Both the position numbers and the translations under genes were made by a program. 64,000 nt of DNA from [Ruminococcus] torques ATCC 27756 (lineage in GTDB: Bacteria; Bacillota; Clostridia; Lachnospirales; Lachnospiraceae), in assembly GCF_000153925.1 (NCBI RefSeq), contig NZ_DS264349.1:73454-137453 (forward strand), in the 5' to 3' direction. Shown here piece after piece: positions 22,583 through 31,919 of the stretch. The notes beneath the pieces were generated by a model. That model searched no databases. It saw nothing but the letters and a program-made list of their open reading frames with translations, and was not told the origin of the DNA. Position 1 is the first letter of the stretch, and every line of letters starts with the position of its first letter.

Positions 22583-23596
22583 TTATAGCTGTTTTCCGAC
22601 AACCTCGGCAATTAGTTTTATTTCTTTGAGAAGTGTGTCATATTTTTCCGGTTTCAGTGACTGTGCTCCGTCGCAAAGAGCACACTCCGGATTATTGTGA
22701 ACTTCGATCATCAGACCGTCTGCGCCTGCCGCTACGGCAGCTTTTGCCATCGGTTCTACAAGCCACCATTTTCCTCCTGCATGACTAGGATCGATTACAA
22801 CAGGAAGATGTGTCTTTTTGCGAAGTACAGGAATGCTCTGTAAGTCAAGAGTGTTTCTTGTATATGTTTCAAATGTACGGATACCACGCTCGCACAGGAT
22901 AACGTTTTCATTTCCTGAAGCCATAATATATTCGGCTGACATGATCCATTCTTCGTAGGTAGCGTTCAAACCGCGTTTTAATAAGATCGGACGGTCTACC
23001 TGACCGAGCTGTTTTAATAAATCAAAATTCTGCATATTGCGGGCTCCGATCTGAATAAGATCTACTTTCTCATTGAAAACATCGAGGTATTCAGGAGACA
23101 TCAGCTCTGTTACGATCGGAAGACCGACTTCTTGTTTGACCTGACAGAGAATCTCCAGTCCGTCAAGACCTAACCCTTGAAATGAGTACGGGCTTGTTCT
23201 CGGTTTAAATGCTCCTCCGCGCAGAAGATTAGCTCCGGCGGCTTTTGCGGCTTTTGCGATCTCGAGCACTTGATCAAAAGATTCTACAGAACAAGGACCT
23301 GCGATCAATCCCATATGTCCTCCGCCGATTTTGACTCCTGAGACGTCGATCACGGAGTCTTCGGGATGAAACGCGCGGTTGGCAAGTTTGTAAGGTTCCT
23401 GAACATGCATAACTTTATCTACGGAACTGTCAACTTCAAAGAGTCGTGGGTCGATCAGCGTTGTATCTCCGATACATCCGATGATCGTCATCTCTGTACC
23501 GCGGACGATGTGTGTGTCGAGTCCCCGGTTTTTGACCATATTTTCTACACGTGTAATAGTTTCTTCTGTTGAATGTGGTTTCAGTACGATAATCAT
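22583..23596 (-). CDS. aroF: 3-deoxy-7-phosphoheptulonate (DAHP) synthase, class I-beta
   Basis: 337 residues from the ATG at 23596, which follows GGGAGGC; a longer upstream frame adds 18 residues without a ribosome site. It joins phosphoenolpyruvate and erythrose 4-phosphate. An N-terminal ferredoxin-like regulatory domain (residues 1-70, 'MIIVLKPHSTEETITRVE') precedes the barrel with 'GLIAGPCSVES', 'LLRGGAFKPRTSPYSFQG' and 'VVIDPSHAGGK'. This Thermotoga-type layout is usually inhibited by aromatic amino acids through the N-terminal domain; there is no chorismate mutase domain. First gene of aroF-aroB, with a promoter at 23707-23735. Confidence 0.95.
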   Translation of the reverse strand: MIIVLKPHSTEETITRVENMVKNRGLDTHIVRGTEMTIIGCIGDTTLIDPRLFEVDSSVDKVMHVQEPYKLANRAFHPEDSVIDVSGVKIGGGHMGLIAGPCSVESFDQVLEIAKAAKAAGANLLRGGAFKPRTSPYSFQGLGLDGLEILCQVKQEVGLPIVTELMSPEYLDVFNEKVDLIQIGARNMQNFDLLKQLGQVDRPILLKRGLNATYEEWIMSAEYIMASGNENVILCERGIRTFETYTRNTLDLQSIPVLRKKTHLPVVIDPSHAGGKWWLVEPMAKAAVAAGADGLMIEVHNNPECALCDGAQSLKPEKYDTLLKEIKLIAEVVGKQL

Positions 23597-23706
23597 AAAA
23601 ATGCCTCCCTGTATTATGAAAAATATTTTCGGCAGCGAAGGGAAGAACAAAAGCGTTCAACTTCATACTGCAAAATTTTAACTGTTTAAAGTGCGAAACT
23701 AATAGT

Positions 23707-23735
23707 ATCATAGAATACAAAAAAAAGAATGTCAA
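23707..23735 (-). promoter_or_regulatory. Probable sigma-A promoter of aroF-aroB
   Basis: On the - strand, TTGACA and TATGAT are separated by 17 nt. The predicted leader is about 100 nt. No T-box specifier or tryptophan leader peptide could be recognised in it. Confidence 0.7.
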
Positions 23736-23834
23736 TGATTTTTTTTGCATATTTCTTTTATTTCTATCTCTTTTTTCGCCTTTTAATGTGCAGATAAATG
23801 ATATATGAACAGATTTAAAGAATAGCGCCCGACA

Positions 23835-23864
23835 TTGACAGTCTTGCAAAGACAGTGGTATTTT
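23835..23864 (+). promoter_or_regulatory. Probable promoter of the CidA/CidB-like pair
   Basis: TTGACA and TATTTT with an 18-nt spacer, about 45 nt upstream of the ribosome site of the gene at 23912. With the aroF promoter it accounts for the 315-nt divergent intergenic region, which otherwise holds only T-rich sequence. Confidence 0.5.
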
Positions 23865-23911
23865 AGTAGAGTTAATGATAGGCGATCAAGAACAATTAAG
23901 GAGTTGATGCA

Positions 23912-24301
23912 ATGAAAATCATTAGACAGATCGGGATCATTTTTACAGTATGCTGGCTTAGCCTTGTGATAGAGAAACTGCTTCCTTTTACCTTTCCGGC
24001 AAGTGTGATCGGAATGATACTTCTTTTTTTATGCCTGTTTACCGGAGTTTTAAAGATAGAACATATTCAGGAAAAGGCGGATTTTCTTCTCGGAAATATG
24101 GCGTTCTTTTTTGTTCCTGCGGGCGTAAGTATTATGAATTATTTTGATGTGCTGAAACATTCGATTGTACAGTTAGTTTTTGTTTGTATTATTTCTACAA
24201 TTATTACATTTGCAGTGACTGCATGGAGCGTGAAATTGACACTCCGTTTGATGAAAAGCAGGAAACCAGAAAATCTACAGTCAGGAGGCGGAGAAAAATG
24301 A
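23912..24301 (+). CDS. CidA/LrgA family membrane protein
   Basis: 129 residues with four hydrophobic segments. 'FTFPASVIGMILLFLCLFTGVLK' and 'LGNMAFFFVPAGVSIMNYFD' are typical of the family. CidA/LrgA proteins are holin-like and are linked to murein hydrolase control and pyruvate or glycolate transport, always with a CidB/LrgB partner; here the partner overlaps by four bases. Start ATG 10 nt after AAGGAG. Confidence 0.88.
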   Translation: MKIIRQIGIIFTVCWLSLVIEKLLPFTFPASVIGMILLFLCLFTGVLKIEHIQEKADFLLGNMAFFFVPAGVSIMNYFDVLKHSIVQLVFVCIISTIITFAVTAWSVKLTLRLMKSRKPENLQSGGGEK

Positions 24302-24978
24302 GAGAATTGTGTTCTTCACCGTATTTTGGAATTGCGCTAAGCGTTCTAGCCTTCGGAATCGGGGTGAAATTAAATGAAAAGTTAAAAACACCTGTCTGTA
24401 ATCCATTGGTGATTGCCATTGTTCTTATTGTCGGGGTTCTTCTTATTTTTAAAATACCCTATGAAGATTATAATGCGGGAGGAAAGATTATTAATATGTT
24501 CCTCGCTCCGGCAACTGCCTGCCTTGCAGTGGCAATCTATACAAAAATACAGATACTCAAACAGTACTGGCTTCCGATTCTTGTCGGCTGCACGGCCGGA
24601 TCTTTGGCATCTATGGGAAGTGTTTACGGACTGTGCCGGTTATTCGGACTGGATAAAAGTCTGACAGTTTCTTTGCTGCCGAAATCCGTAACAACCCCGA
24701 TTGCCGTGAGCATATCAGAACCGGCAGGCGGCGTCGTTCCGATTACGGTTGCCGCCGTTATCGGAACAGGAATACTAGGGGGGATATTTGCGCCCCTTCT
24801 TATAAAATTATTTAAGGTATCTGATCCGGTTGCGGCAGGACTTGCCATAGGGGCATCCAGCCATGCGGTAGGAACATCGAAAGCGATTGAGATCGGGGAA
24901 GTGGAAGGCGCGATGAGCGGACTTGCAATCGGTATATGCGGTATTGTCACTGTGATTGTGTCTATATTTCTGGTGTGA
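24298..24978 (+). CDS. CidB/LrgB family membrane protein
   Basis: 226 residues, about seven membrane segments. Family marks include 'LLPKSVTTPIAVSISEPAGG' and the C-terminal 'GASSHAVGTSKAIEIGEVEGAMSGLA'. The ATG at 24298 overlaps the upstream stop (ATGA), giving the usual coupled CidA-CidB pair. The ATG follows GGAGGCGGAGAAAA. Role as in the partner: envelope or metabolite export; which of the two cannot be told from sequence. Confidence 0.9.
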   Translation: MRELCSSPYFGIALSVLAFGIGVKLNEKLKTPVCNPLVIAIVLIVGVLLIFKIPYEDYNAGGKIINMFLAPATACLAVAIYTKIQILKQYWLPILVGCTAGSLASMGSVYGLCRLFGLDKSLTVSLLPKSVTTPIAVSISEPAGGVVPITVAAVIGTGILGGIFAPLLIKLFKVSDPVAAGLAIGASSHAVGTSKAIEIGEVEGAMSGLAIGICGIVTVIVSIFLV

Positions 24979-25061
24979 AATATTTTCGGGAAGATCTTCG
25001 ATGATCTTTACGGCTTTTTGTCGGAACTGTAGAAAAAAGGAATGGAAGAAATGAGGATAAA

Positions 25062-26630
25062 ATGAAAAGAAATACATCGCATACAATAAAAAGAGCGCAG
25101 CGTTTTCCTGTTATATTGATCGGGGAAGGACTTCTCGTAGGAGCTGTCGGAGGGTTGATCGTGCTCCTTTACAGAATCGCGCTTACTTGTGCGGGAAAAT
25201 GGCTTGGTGAAGCGCTGGCGTTTATAAAAGGAAATCCACTGCGGATTGCGGGATGGTTTGCTGTTTTGATGCTGCTTGCAGTGCTTGTCGGGAAACTGAT
25301 AAAATGGGAACCGATGATATCGGGGAGCGGAATACCGCAGGTTGAAGGTGAAATACTTGGAAAATTGAATCAAAACTGGCTTAAAGTTCTGCCCGCTAAG
25401 TTTGCGGGAGGATTTCTTTGTCTGTTCGGCGGACTGTCTCTTGGCAGGGAAGGTCCGTCTATACAGCTTGGAGTGATGAGCGGACAGGGAATATCACGGA
25501 TTTTAAGCAGAGGGAAAACAGAAGAACGGTATTTGATGACGTGTGGGGCGAGCGCCGGACTGGCTGCGGCATTTCACGCTCCTTTGGCAGGCGTTATGTT
25601 TGCGTTGGAAGAACTGCACAAAGGGTTTTCGACAAGTCTGCTTATTTCGGTTATGACAGCTTCGGTTACGGCAGATTATATATCGTCTCATATTATGGGG
25701 CTTGATCCGGTGTTCCGATTTCAGTTGGAACAGACGCTTCCCCAGAATTATTATTGGATGATCCTTGTGTTGGGAGTGATTTTAGGTCTGATGGGAGCGC
25801 TCTATAATAAGGTAATGCTAAAAGCGCAGGAACTTTATAAAAGACCGAAATTTTTAAACGAGACGACTCGTCTTATGATCGCGTTTTCGGCGGCGGGAGT
25901 GCTTGGACTTTGCATGCCTTCGGTACTTGGAAGCGGAGGGGATCTGATCGTTGCTTTGACGGATAAAGAGATGGTGTTGAAAGTTGCGATCATTACGTTT
26001 CTTGTGAAATTTCTGTTTTCGGCAGTCAGTTTCGGATCCGGCGCTCCTGGCGGAATTTTTTTTCCGCTTCTGATATTAGGCGCAATGGTCGGCGGAATCT
26101 TCTCTATGACAGGAACGGAAATCTTCGGTTTAGATCCGATGTATATGAATAATTTCGTTTTACTGGCAATGGCCGGATTTTTCACGGCGATCGTTCGTGC
26201 GCCGATCACAGGGATCATACTTCTGTTTGAGATGTCCGGCTCGGTAAGTCAGATGCTTTCTCTTGCACTTGTTTCGGTGACTGCATATGTCACTGCAACT
26301 TTGGTAAGATCTGAACCGATTTATGAAAGCCTTCTGGCAAATCTGCTGCGAAGAGAAAAAGAGGAAGAACAGCCGGTTTATGCGGGCGGGCAGAAAGTGC
26401 TGAGCGAGTTTGTGATCATGGGAGGTTCTGCTCTTGAAAACCGCACCGTCATGGAAATAGATCTGCCGGACAACTGCCTTCTTGTCGCGGTAGACAGAGG
26501 CGGAAAAGAGTTTATTCCGAAAGGAAAAACATGCCTTATGGCAGGCGATAAACTGACGGTTATGGCAGATGAACGAGATGCGGGATATGTACATGACAAA
26601 ATGAAAAACTTATGTTATACTTCATTTTAG
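25062..26630 (+). CDS. ClC-family chloride/proton antiporter with TrkA-C domain
   Basis: 522 residues. The ClC core has the selectivity motifs 'GSGIPQ' (about 85), 'GREGPS' with the gating Glu (about 128) and 'GAPGGIFFP' (about 330). 'FALEELHKGF' keeps the internal proton Glu, so exchange rather than a pure channel is expected. Residues 440-520 form a TrkA-C/RCK_C-type ligand-binding domain ('GDKLTVMADE'), which in relatives senses a nucleotide or ion. It stands alone in the cytoplasmic membrane for pH or chloride balance. The promoter for pyrH lies inside its 3' end. Confidence 0.93.
   Translation: MKRNTSHTIKRAQRFPVILIGEGLLVGAVGGLIVLLYRIALTCAGKWLGEALAFIKGNPLRIAGWFAVLMLLAVLVGKLIKWEPMISGSGIPQVEGEILGKLNQNWLKVLPAKFAGGFLCLFGGLSLGREGPSIQLGVMSGQGISRILSRGKTEERYLMTCGASAGLAAAFHAPLAGVMFALEELHKGFSTSLLISVMTASVTADYISSHIMGLDPVFRFQLEQTLPQNYYWMILVLGVILGLMGALYNKVMLKAQELYKRPKFLNETTRLMIAFSAAGVLGLCMPSVLGSGGDLIVALTDKEMVLKVAIITFLVKFLFSAVSFGSGAPGGIFFPLLILGAMVGGIFSMTGTEIFGLDPMYMNNFVLLAMAGFFTAIVRAPITGIILLFEMSGSVSQMLSLALVSVTAYVTATLVRSEPIYESLLANLLRREKEEEQPVYAGGQKVLSEFVIMGGSALENRTVMEIDLPDNCLLVAVDRGGKEFIPKGKTCLMAGDKLTVMADERDAGYVHDKMKNLCYTSF
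26593..26621 (+). promoter_or_regulatory. Candidate promoter for the pyrH operon
   Basis: ATGACA and TATACT separated by 17 nt, at the very 3' end of the ClC gene and about 55 nt upstream of the pyrH ribosome site. Confidence 0.5.
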
Positions 26631-26682
26631 GTCAGCATTGATTTTAAATAGTTAATGTGAAGAAAACAAAGGAGAGTACGAT

Positions 26683-27378
26683 ATGAAAAGAGTACTGTTA
26701 AAGCTGAGCGGAGAAGCGCTCGCGGGAGATAAAAAAACAGGTTTTGACGAGGCAACCTGTATTAAAGTTGCAGAGCAGGTAAAGAAACTGACTGAGGATG
26801 GCATTCAGGTGGCGATCGTGACCGGAGGAGGCAACTTCTGGAGGGGAAGGACGAGCGAGACGATCGACCGGACAAAAGCAGATCAGATCGGAATGCTGGC
26901 AACGGTGATGAACTGTATTTATGTATCTGATATTTTCCGTTATGTCGGGATGAAAACAGAAGTGTTTACGCCGTTTGTATGCGGTTCGTTTACGTCATTA
27001 TTCTCAAAAGATGCGGCAGTAGCGGCGCTGGAAGAAGGAAAAGTGATCTTTTTCGCAGGAGGAACGGGACATCCGTATTTTTCAACAGATACAGGGGCGG
27101 TATTAAGAGCGATCGAGATTGAAGCGGACGCGATGCTGCTTGCAAAGGCGATAGACGGTATTTATGACAGCGATCCGAAAGTGAATCCGGAAGCGGTCAA
27201 ATATGACGAGATATCCATACAGGAAGTGATCGATCAGAAACTTGCCGCGGTGGATCTTACAGCATCGATTCTCTGCCTTGAAAATAAGATGCCGATGCTT
27301 GTATTCGGTTTGAACGAGGAAAACAGTATTGTGGAAACGATGAGCGGAAACTTTACGGGAACGAAAGTGACTGTATAA
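26683..27378 (+). CDS. pyrH: UMP kinase
   Basis: 231 residues, the standard length. It phosphorylates UMP to UDP for nucleotide synthesis. Amino-acid-kinase fold: 'KRVLLKLSGEAL' at the N-terminus, 'VTGGGNFWRGR' (about 46-56), 'MLATVMNC', 'GGTGHPYFSTDT' (about 127) and 'AIDGIYDSDPK' (about 160). Hexameric, GTP-activated and UTP-inhibited in bacteria. It opens the conserved pyrH-frr-uppS-cdsA-dxr-rseP order. Ribosome site AAAGGAG 11 nt before the ATG. Confidence 0.97.
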   Translation: MKRVLLKLSGEALAGDKKTGFDEATCIKVAEQVKKLTEDGIQVAIVTGGGNFWRGRTSETIDRTKADQIGMLATVMNCIYVSDIFRYVGMKTEVFTPFVCGSFTSLFSKDAAVAALEEGKVIFFAGGTGHPYFSTDTGAVLRAIEIEADAMLLAKAIDGIYDSDPKVNPEAVKYDEISIQEVIDQKLAAVDLTASILCLENKMPMLVFGLNEENSIVETMSGNFTGTKVTV

Positions 27379-27410
27379 GCGTTATAAAAAATTTGCAGGA
27401 GGATATAAAT

Positions 27411-27962
27411 ATGAATGAAAGATTGACGACATATGATTCAAAGATGACAAAAACGATCAATAATCTTGACGGAGAATTAGCTACGATCAGAGCCGGTCGC
27501 GCAAATCCACATGTTCTTGATAAATTGACAGTTGATTATTACGGATCGCCGACACCGATCCAACAGGTGGCAAACGTATCTGTCCCGGAAGCAAGGATGA
27601 TTCAGATCCAGCCGTGGGAAAAGAGCATGCTCAAAGAGATTGAGAAAGCGATCCTTATGTCAGATCTCGGCATCAATCCGACTAATGACGGTTCGACGGT
27701 TCGCCTCGTATTCCCTGAACTTACGGAGGATCGGAGAAAAGAACTGGCAAAAGATGTGAAGAAAAAAGGAGAGGCTGCGAAAGTGGCTGTCAGAAATATC
27801 CGTCGTGACGGAAATGTAGCGTTTAAGAAGTTAAAAGGAACGGAAGTTTCGGAAGATGAGATCAAAGATCTGGAAGACGATCTTCAGAAGATTACGGATA
27901 AATATATCGAAAAGATTGATAAGATGGTCGAGGTAAAGACAAAAGAGATTATGACTGTGTAA
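27411..27962 (+). CDS. frr: Ribosome recycling factor
   Basis: 183 residues from the ATG after GCAGGAGGATATAAAT. It splits post-termination ribosomes together with EF-G. The whole sequence fits the family: 'ELATIRAGRANPHVLD', 'VDYYGSPTPIQQVANVSVPE', 'SDLGINPTNDG', 'LTEDRRKELAKDVKK' and 'AVRNIRRDGN'. Cytosolic, essential. It follows pyrH by 32 nt. Confidence 0.97.
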   Translation: MNERLTTYDSKMTKTINNLDGELATIRAGRANPHVLDKLTVDYYGSPTPIQQVANVSVPEARMIQIQPWEKSMLKEIEKAILMSDLGINPTNDGSTVRLVFPELTEDRRKELAKDVKKKGEAAKVAVRNIRRDGNVAFKKLKGTEVSEDEIKDLEDDLQKITDKYIEKIDKMVEVKTKEIMTV

Positions 27963-27990
27963 TCGGATTCTTAACGCCGTTACAAAAACT

Positions 27991-28016
27991 GGGGGCTTTG
28001 ATTGTAAGCCCCCTTT
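27991..28016 (+). terminator. Hairpin between frr and uppS, weak terminator
   Basis: GGGGGCTT pairs perfectly with AAGCCCCC over a 7-nt loop, but only three T follow. It may attenuate or partly terminate transcription into uppS. Confidence 0.5.
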
Positions 28017-28036
28017 CGTATAGAGAGGAAGAAAAG

Positions 28037-28744
28037 ATGAACGTACCGCAGCATATAGCAATTATTTTAGACGGAAATGGCAGATGGGCGAAAGCAAAGG
28101 GGATGCCGCGAAACTACGGACACGCACAGGGAAGCAAAAATGTGGAGAAAATCTGTGAAGAGGCATGGCGTATGGGAATTAAATATCTGACGGTTTATGC
28201 ATTTTCAACAGAAAATTGGAGCCGCCCGGAAAATGAAGTTGCGGCTCTTATGAAACTGCTTCGTAATTATATGAAAACATGCTTGAAAACAGCGGCCAAG
28301 AATGATATGAAGATCCGTGTGATCGGAGATATTGAGCCGTTGGATGACGATATCAAAAGCAGGATTCGCGAGCTAGAAGCTGCTACCACAGACAACGGCG
28401 GTCTGAATTTTACGATTGCCTTGAATTACGGAAGCAGAGATGAGCTGACACGGGCAGCGCAAAAAATGGCGAAAGACTGTGCAGAAGGAAAGATAAAAGC
28501 AGAAGAGATTGATGAATCGGTGTTTGAGACATATTTAGATACTCATGGGATTCCGGATCCAGATATGATGATCCGAACGAGTGGGGAGCAGAGATTGTCG
28601 AATTATCTTCTTTGGCAGCTTGCATATTCGGAATTTTATTTTACGGATGTGCCCTGGCCGGATTTTACAAAAGAAGAACTTGTAAAAGCAATCGAAGAAT
28701 ATAACCACAGACACAGAAGATTCGGCAAAGTTGAGGAGGCGTAA
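28037..28744 (+). CDS. uppS: Undecaprenyl diphosphate synthase
   Basis: 235 residues from the ATG after GAGGAAGAAAAG; a longer frame runs back through the hairpin and is not used. It makes the C55 lipid carrier for wall synthesis by adding isopentenyl units to farnesyl diphosphate. Signatures: 'IILDGNGRWAKAKG' with the catalytic Asp, 'YAFSTENWSRP', 'ALNYGSRDE', 'DMMIRTSGEQRLSNYLLWQ' and 'EFYFTDVPWPDF'. Four bases before cdsA. Confidence 0.97.
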   Translation: MNVPQHIAIILDGNGRWAKAKGMPRNYGHAQGSKNVEKICEEAWRMGIKYLTVYAFSTENWSRPENEVAALMKLLRNYMKTCLKTAAKNDMKIRVIGDIEPLDDDIKSRIRELEAATTDNGGLNFTIALNYGSRDELTRAAQKMAKDCAEGKIKAEEIDESVFETYLDTHGIPDPDMMIRTSGEQRLSNYLLWQLAYSEFYFTDVPWPDFTKEELVKAIEEYNHRHRRFGKVEEA

Positions 28745-28747
28745 TCT

Positions 28748-29560
28748 ATGTTTAAAACACGGTTGTTGAGCGGCATTATGCTGATGATCATTGCATTGAC
28801 GACAGTGATTGCCGGAGGGCAAGTTTTATTTACGGTTCTTTTCGCGATCAGCCTGATCGGAATGTCAGAACTTTATAAAGTGTTTGGCATTGAGAAAAAA
28901 GCGCCGGGAATTGTCGGTTATATTTTTGCTTTCGGGTATTATGCGCTTATTTATATGGAAGAATATCTCCCGGGAGAAAAACATACATGGTTTATGCTGC
29001 TTTTTATGGCGTATTTGATCTGCCAGATGGCAGTGCTTGTATTTTCTTATCCGAAATATAATACACAGCAGATCATGGCGGCATTTTTCGGAGTATTTTA
29101 TGTAGCGGTAATGCTGTCTTACATTTACCTTACAAGAATGCTTCCGGGAGGAGTGTTTACCGTATGGCTTGTGTTTATCTGTTCGTGGGGATGCGATACA
29201 TGTGCATACTGTGTAGGCATGCTCATCGGAAAGCATAAGATGGCTCCGGTTCTGAGTCCGAAAAAATCCGTAGAAGGCGGGATAGGAGGAATTGCAGGCG
29301 CAGCCCTGATTGGTGTGCTTTATGCATTAGCTGTGAACCACTGGGGAAATGCAGGGGCGAGTATCGTTTCTTATGCAGTGATCGGTGCAGTCGGCGGCGC
29401 AATTTCCCAGATCGGCGATCTGGCGGCATCGGCGATCAAACGTTATCATAATATTAAAGATTACGGGAAACTGATTCCGGGTCATGGAGGAATTCTGGAT
29501 CGTTTTGACAGTGTCATTTTTACTGCTCCGATCATATATTATCTTGCGGTTTTATTGTAA
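28748..29560 (+). CDS. cdsA: Phosphatidate cytidylyltransferase
   Basis: 270 residues with about eight membrane helices. It makes CDP-diacylglycerol from CTP and phosphatidic acid. The C-terminal family signature is present: 'SQIGDLAASAIKRYHNIKDYG' with 'PGHGGILDRFDS' (about 230-250). An earlier 'GCDTCAYCVGMLIGKHK...SPKKSVEG' segment holds further catalytic acids and lysines. Part of the pyrH-to-rseP cluster. Confidence 0.96.
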   Translation: MFKTRLLSGIMLMIIALTTVIAGGQVLFTVLFAISLIGMSELYKVFGIEKKAPGIVGYIFAFGYYALIYMEEYLPGEKHTWFMLLFMAYLICQMAVLVFSYPKYNTQQIMAAFFGVFYVAVMLSYIYLTRMLPGGVFTVWLVFICSWGCDTCAYCVGMLIGKHKMAPVLSPKKSVEGGIGGIAGAALIGVLYALAVNHWGNAGASIVSYAVIGAVGGAISQIGDLAASAIKRYHNIKDYGKLIPGHGGILDRFDSVIFTAPIIYYLAVLL

Positions 29561-29641
29561 GACATAAGGGCATTATGAAGCCGGAAGATAAGTTTACGGG
29601 CGATATGTTACAGGACAGATGCAGAAGTGAGGTACAAAGAT

Positions 29642-30784
29642 ATGAAAAGAATCGCTGTCTTAGGGTCTACCGGCTCGATCGGAACCCAGACGCTTGAAAT
29701 TGTAAGAACAAACAAAGATATAAAAATCACGGCGCTTGCTGCGGGAAATAACATTGAACTTCTGGAAAAACAGATCCGGGAATTCAAACCGTCGATTGCC
29801 GCAGTGTGGAATGAGGAAAAAGCCGCAGAGCTGAAAATAAAGACTGCGGATCTGGATGTGGAGATCTTATCCGGGATGGACGGATTGCTTGCCGCTGCAT
29901 CTTGGAAAGATTCACAGATTGTTGTAACTGCGATTGTAGGTATGATCGGAATCCTGCCGACGATCGAGGCGATCAAAGCCGGAAAGGATATTGCGCTGGC
30001 AAATAAAGAAACACTTGTGACGGCAGGGCATATTATCATGCCGCTGGCGGAACAATATAAAGTGTCGATCCTTCCTGTAGACAGTGAACACAGCGCGATT
30101 TTTCAGTCGCTTCAGGGGGGACAGCGCAAAGCTCTCCATAAAATATTATTGACTGCTTCGGGCGGACCGTTCCGCGGGAAAAAAAGAGAAGAACTTACCG
30201 GTATACAAGTTGAAGATGCTTTGAAACATCCAAACTGGGAGATGGGACAGAAGATTACGATCGATTCTTCTACAATGGTGAATAAAGGTCTTGAAGTGAT
30301 AGAAGCCAAATGGCTTTTTGACGTTTCGGTCGATCAGATCCAAGTTGTCGTACAGCCTCAAAGCATTATTCATTCTATGGTAGAATATGAGGACGGTGCG
30401 GTGATCGCTCAACTTGGAACACCGGACATGAAACTGCCGATCCAATATGCGCTTTATTATCCGGAGAGAAGGTATCTTCCGGGAGATCGTCTTGATTTTT
30501 CCACACTTTCGCAGATTACTTTTGAGAAGCCGGATATGGAGACGTTTTACGGACTGAAGCTTGCGTATGAAGCCGGGAGAAAAGGCGGTTCTCTTCCGAC
30601 TGTGTTTAATGCGGCAAACGAGCGTGCTGTTGCAATGTTTCTCGGAAGACAGATCGCATATCTTGAGATTCCGGAGATTATTTCGGCGTGTATGGAAAAT
30701 CATAAAAATATTGCAGATCCGACAGTGGAAGAGATACTAAAGACTGAGCGGGAAACATATGAATTTATAAAAAACAGGTGGTAG
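29642..30784 (+). CDS. dxr: 1-deoxy-D-xylulose 5-phosphate reductoisomerase
   Basis: 380 residues from the ATG after AGGTACAAAGAT. First committed step of the MEP isoprenoid pathway, NADPH dependent. N-terminal 'IAVLGSTGSIGTQTLEIV', 'LANKETLVTAGH' (about 125), 'PVDSEHSAIFQ' with metal ligands (about 148), 'LTASGGPFRG' and 'HPNWEMGQKITIDSSTMVNKG' (about 200). It supplies IPP that UppS in the same cluster uses. Three bases before rseP. Confidence 0.97.
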   Translation: MKRIAVLGSTGSIGTQTLEIVRTNKDIKITALAAGNNIELLEKQIREFKPSIAAVWNEEKAAELKIKTADLDVEILSGMDGLLAAASWKDSQIVVTAIVGMIGILPTIEAIKAGKDIALANKETLVTAGHIIMPLAEQYKVSILPVDSEHSAIFQSLQGGQRKALHKILLTASGGPFRGKKREELTGIQVEDALKHPNWEMGQKITIDSSTMVNKGLEVIEAKWLFDVSVDQIQVVVQPQSIIHSMVEYEDGAVIAQLGTPDMKLPIQYALYYPERRYLPGDRLDFSTLSQITFEKPDMETFYGLKLAYEAGRKGGSLPTVFNAANERAVAMFLGRQIAYLEIPEIISACMENHKNIADPTVEEILKTERETYEFIKNRW

Positions 30785-30787
30785 CGA

Positions 30788-31819
30788 ATGGGAATCATTA
30801 TTGCAGTTTTATTATTTAGTTTTATTATCATCTTTCATGAATTGGGACATTTTCTTCTTGCAAAGAAAAACGGAATTCGGGTAGATGAATTTTCTTTAGG
30901 ACTTGGACCTACGTTATTAGGAAAACAGATCGGAGAGACAAAATTTTCTCTGAAACTGCTTCCTTTCGGCGGCGCGTGTATGATGGGCGAAGATGATGCC
31001 GACGATCTGTCGGAAGGAAGTTTCAACAGTAAATCCGTGTGGGCGAGAATGTCAGTTGTTGCGGCGGGACCGATCTTCAATCTCATTCTTGCGTGTGTTT
31101 TCTGTTTTATATTGATTATGATAACCGGTTACAGAAGTCCGGAAATAACAGGAGTGCTGGACGGCTATTCCGCGCAGGAAGAGGGACTTCAAGCCGGAGA
31201 CGTTATCACAGAGATCAACGGGCGGAACGTGCATATATGGGATGATGTCAGTCTGTATACAATGACACATGCCGATGAAGCGCCTTTCAAAGTAGAGTAT
31301 GAACGTGACGGCAAGAAATATACGGCAAAACTGGAGCCTCGACAGTTGGAAGGCGATGCCGCACCGCTGCTTGGGGTGACAAGCGGAGATATAGTAAAAC
31401 CGGGGATTTTCAAATCTGTTGAATACAGTATTTACAAAGTAAAGTACTGGATGAATTATACAGTAGACAGTTTGCGCATGCTTGTGACAGGTCAGGCAGG
31501 ACTTAAAGATCTTTCAGGTCCGGTAGGAATTGTAAATGCCGTAGACGACATGTATCAGGAAGCAGCTCCGGCAGGGTTCGGCGTTGTGATGCTCAGTATG
31601 ATGAACTTCGGTGTTCTGCTGACAACAAATCTCGGAATTTTAAATCTGCTTCCGCTCCCTGCATTGGACGGAGGACGACTTGTTTTTCTTATAATAGAAG
31701 CGATCCGTAAAAAACGTGTTCCGTCGGAAAAAGAAGGAATGGTACATTTTGCGGGATTCGCATTGCTTATGGTACTGATGGCCGTTGTGATGTATAACGA
31801 TATCATGAAGTTGTTTTGA
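30788..31819 (+). CDS. rseP: Site-2 intramembrane metalloprotease (RseP/RasP)
   Basis: 343 residues. The zinc motif 'FHELGHFLLAKK' is in the first helix (about 16-28) and the partner 'LPLPALDGGRL' in the third (about 290). One PDZ domain occupies about residues 115-180 ('AGDVITEINGR'). It cuts membrane-embedded anti-sigma factors and signal peptide remnants. Standard end of the pyrH-frr-uppS-cdsA-dxr-rseP order. Confidence 0.95.
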   Translation: MGIIIAVLLFSFIIIFHELGHFLLAKKNGIRVDEFSLGLGPTLLGKQIGETKFSLKLLPFGGACMMGEDDADDLSEGSFNSKSVWARMSVVAAGPIFNLILACVFCFILIMITGYRSPEITGVLDGYSAQEEGLQAGDVITEINGRNVHIWDDVSLYTMTHADEAPFKVEYERDGKKYTAKLEPRQLEGDAAPLLGVTSGDIVKPGIFKSVEYSIYKVKYWMNYTVDSLRMLVTGQAGLKDLSGPVGIVNAVDDMYQEAAPAGFGVVMLSMMNFGVLLTTNLGILNLLPLPALDGGRLVFLIIEAIRKKRVPSEKEGMVHFAGFALLMVLMAVVMYNDIMKLF

Positions 31820-31919
31820 TTATCATATGCTCTTGCAGAGACTCCGAATACGAAAGTTGTTCTAAACGAAAGCTTCCGCATATATATTTAGAGAGAATAA
31901 ATCTGATGAAGGAGAACGT

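Noticed and set aside
23597-23706. A T-box or tryptophan-type attenuator in the aroF leader
   Set aside because: No conserved T-box sequence, specifier hairpin or aromatic-rich leader peptide could be found.
24985-25035. Hairpin AAGATC/GATCTT after the CidB-like gene as a terminator
   Set aside because: The stem is short and the T-run is separated from it by several bases; too weak to list as a feature.
30146-30703. A 185-residue - strand frame inside dxr
   Set aside because: Shadow of a conserved gene; basic low-complexity translation without a start signal.
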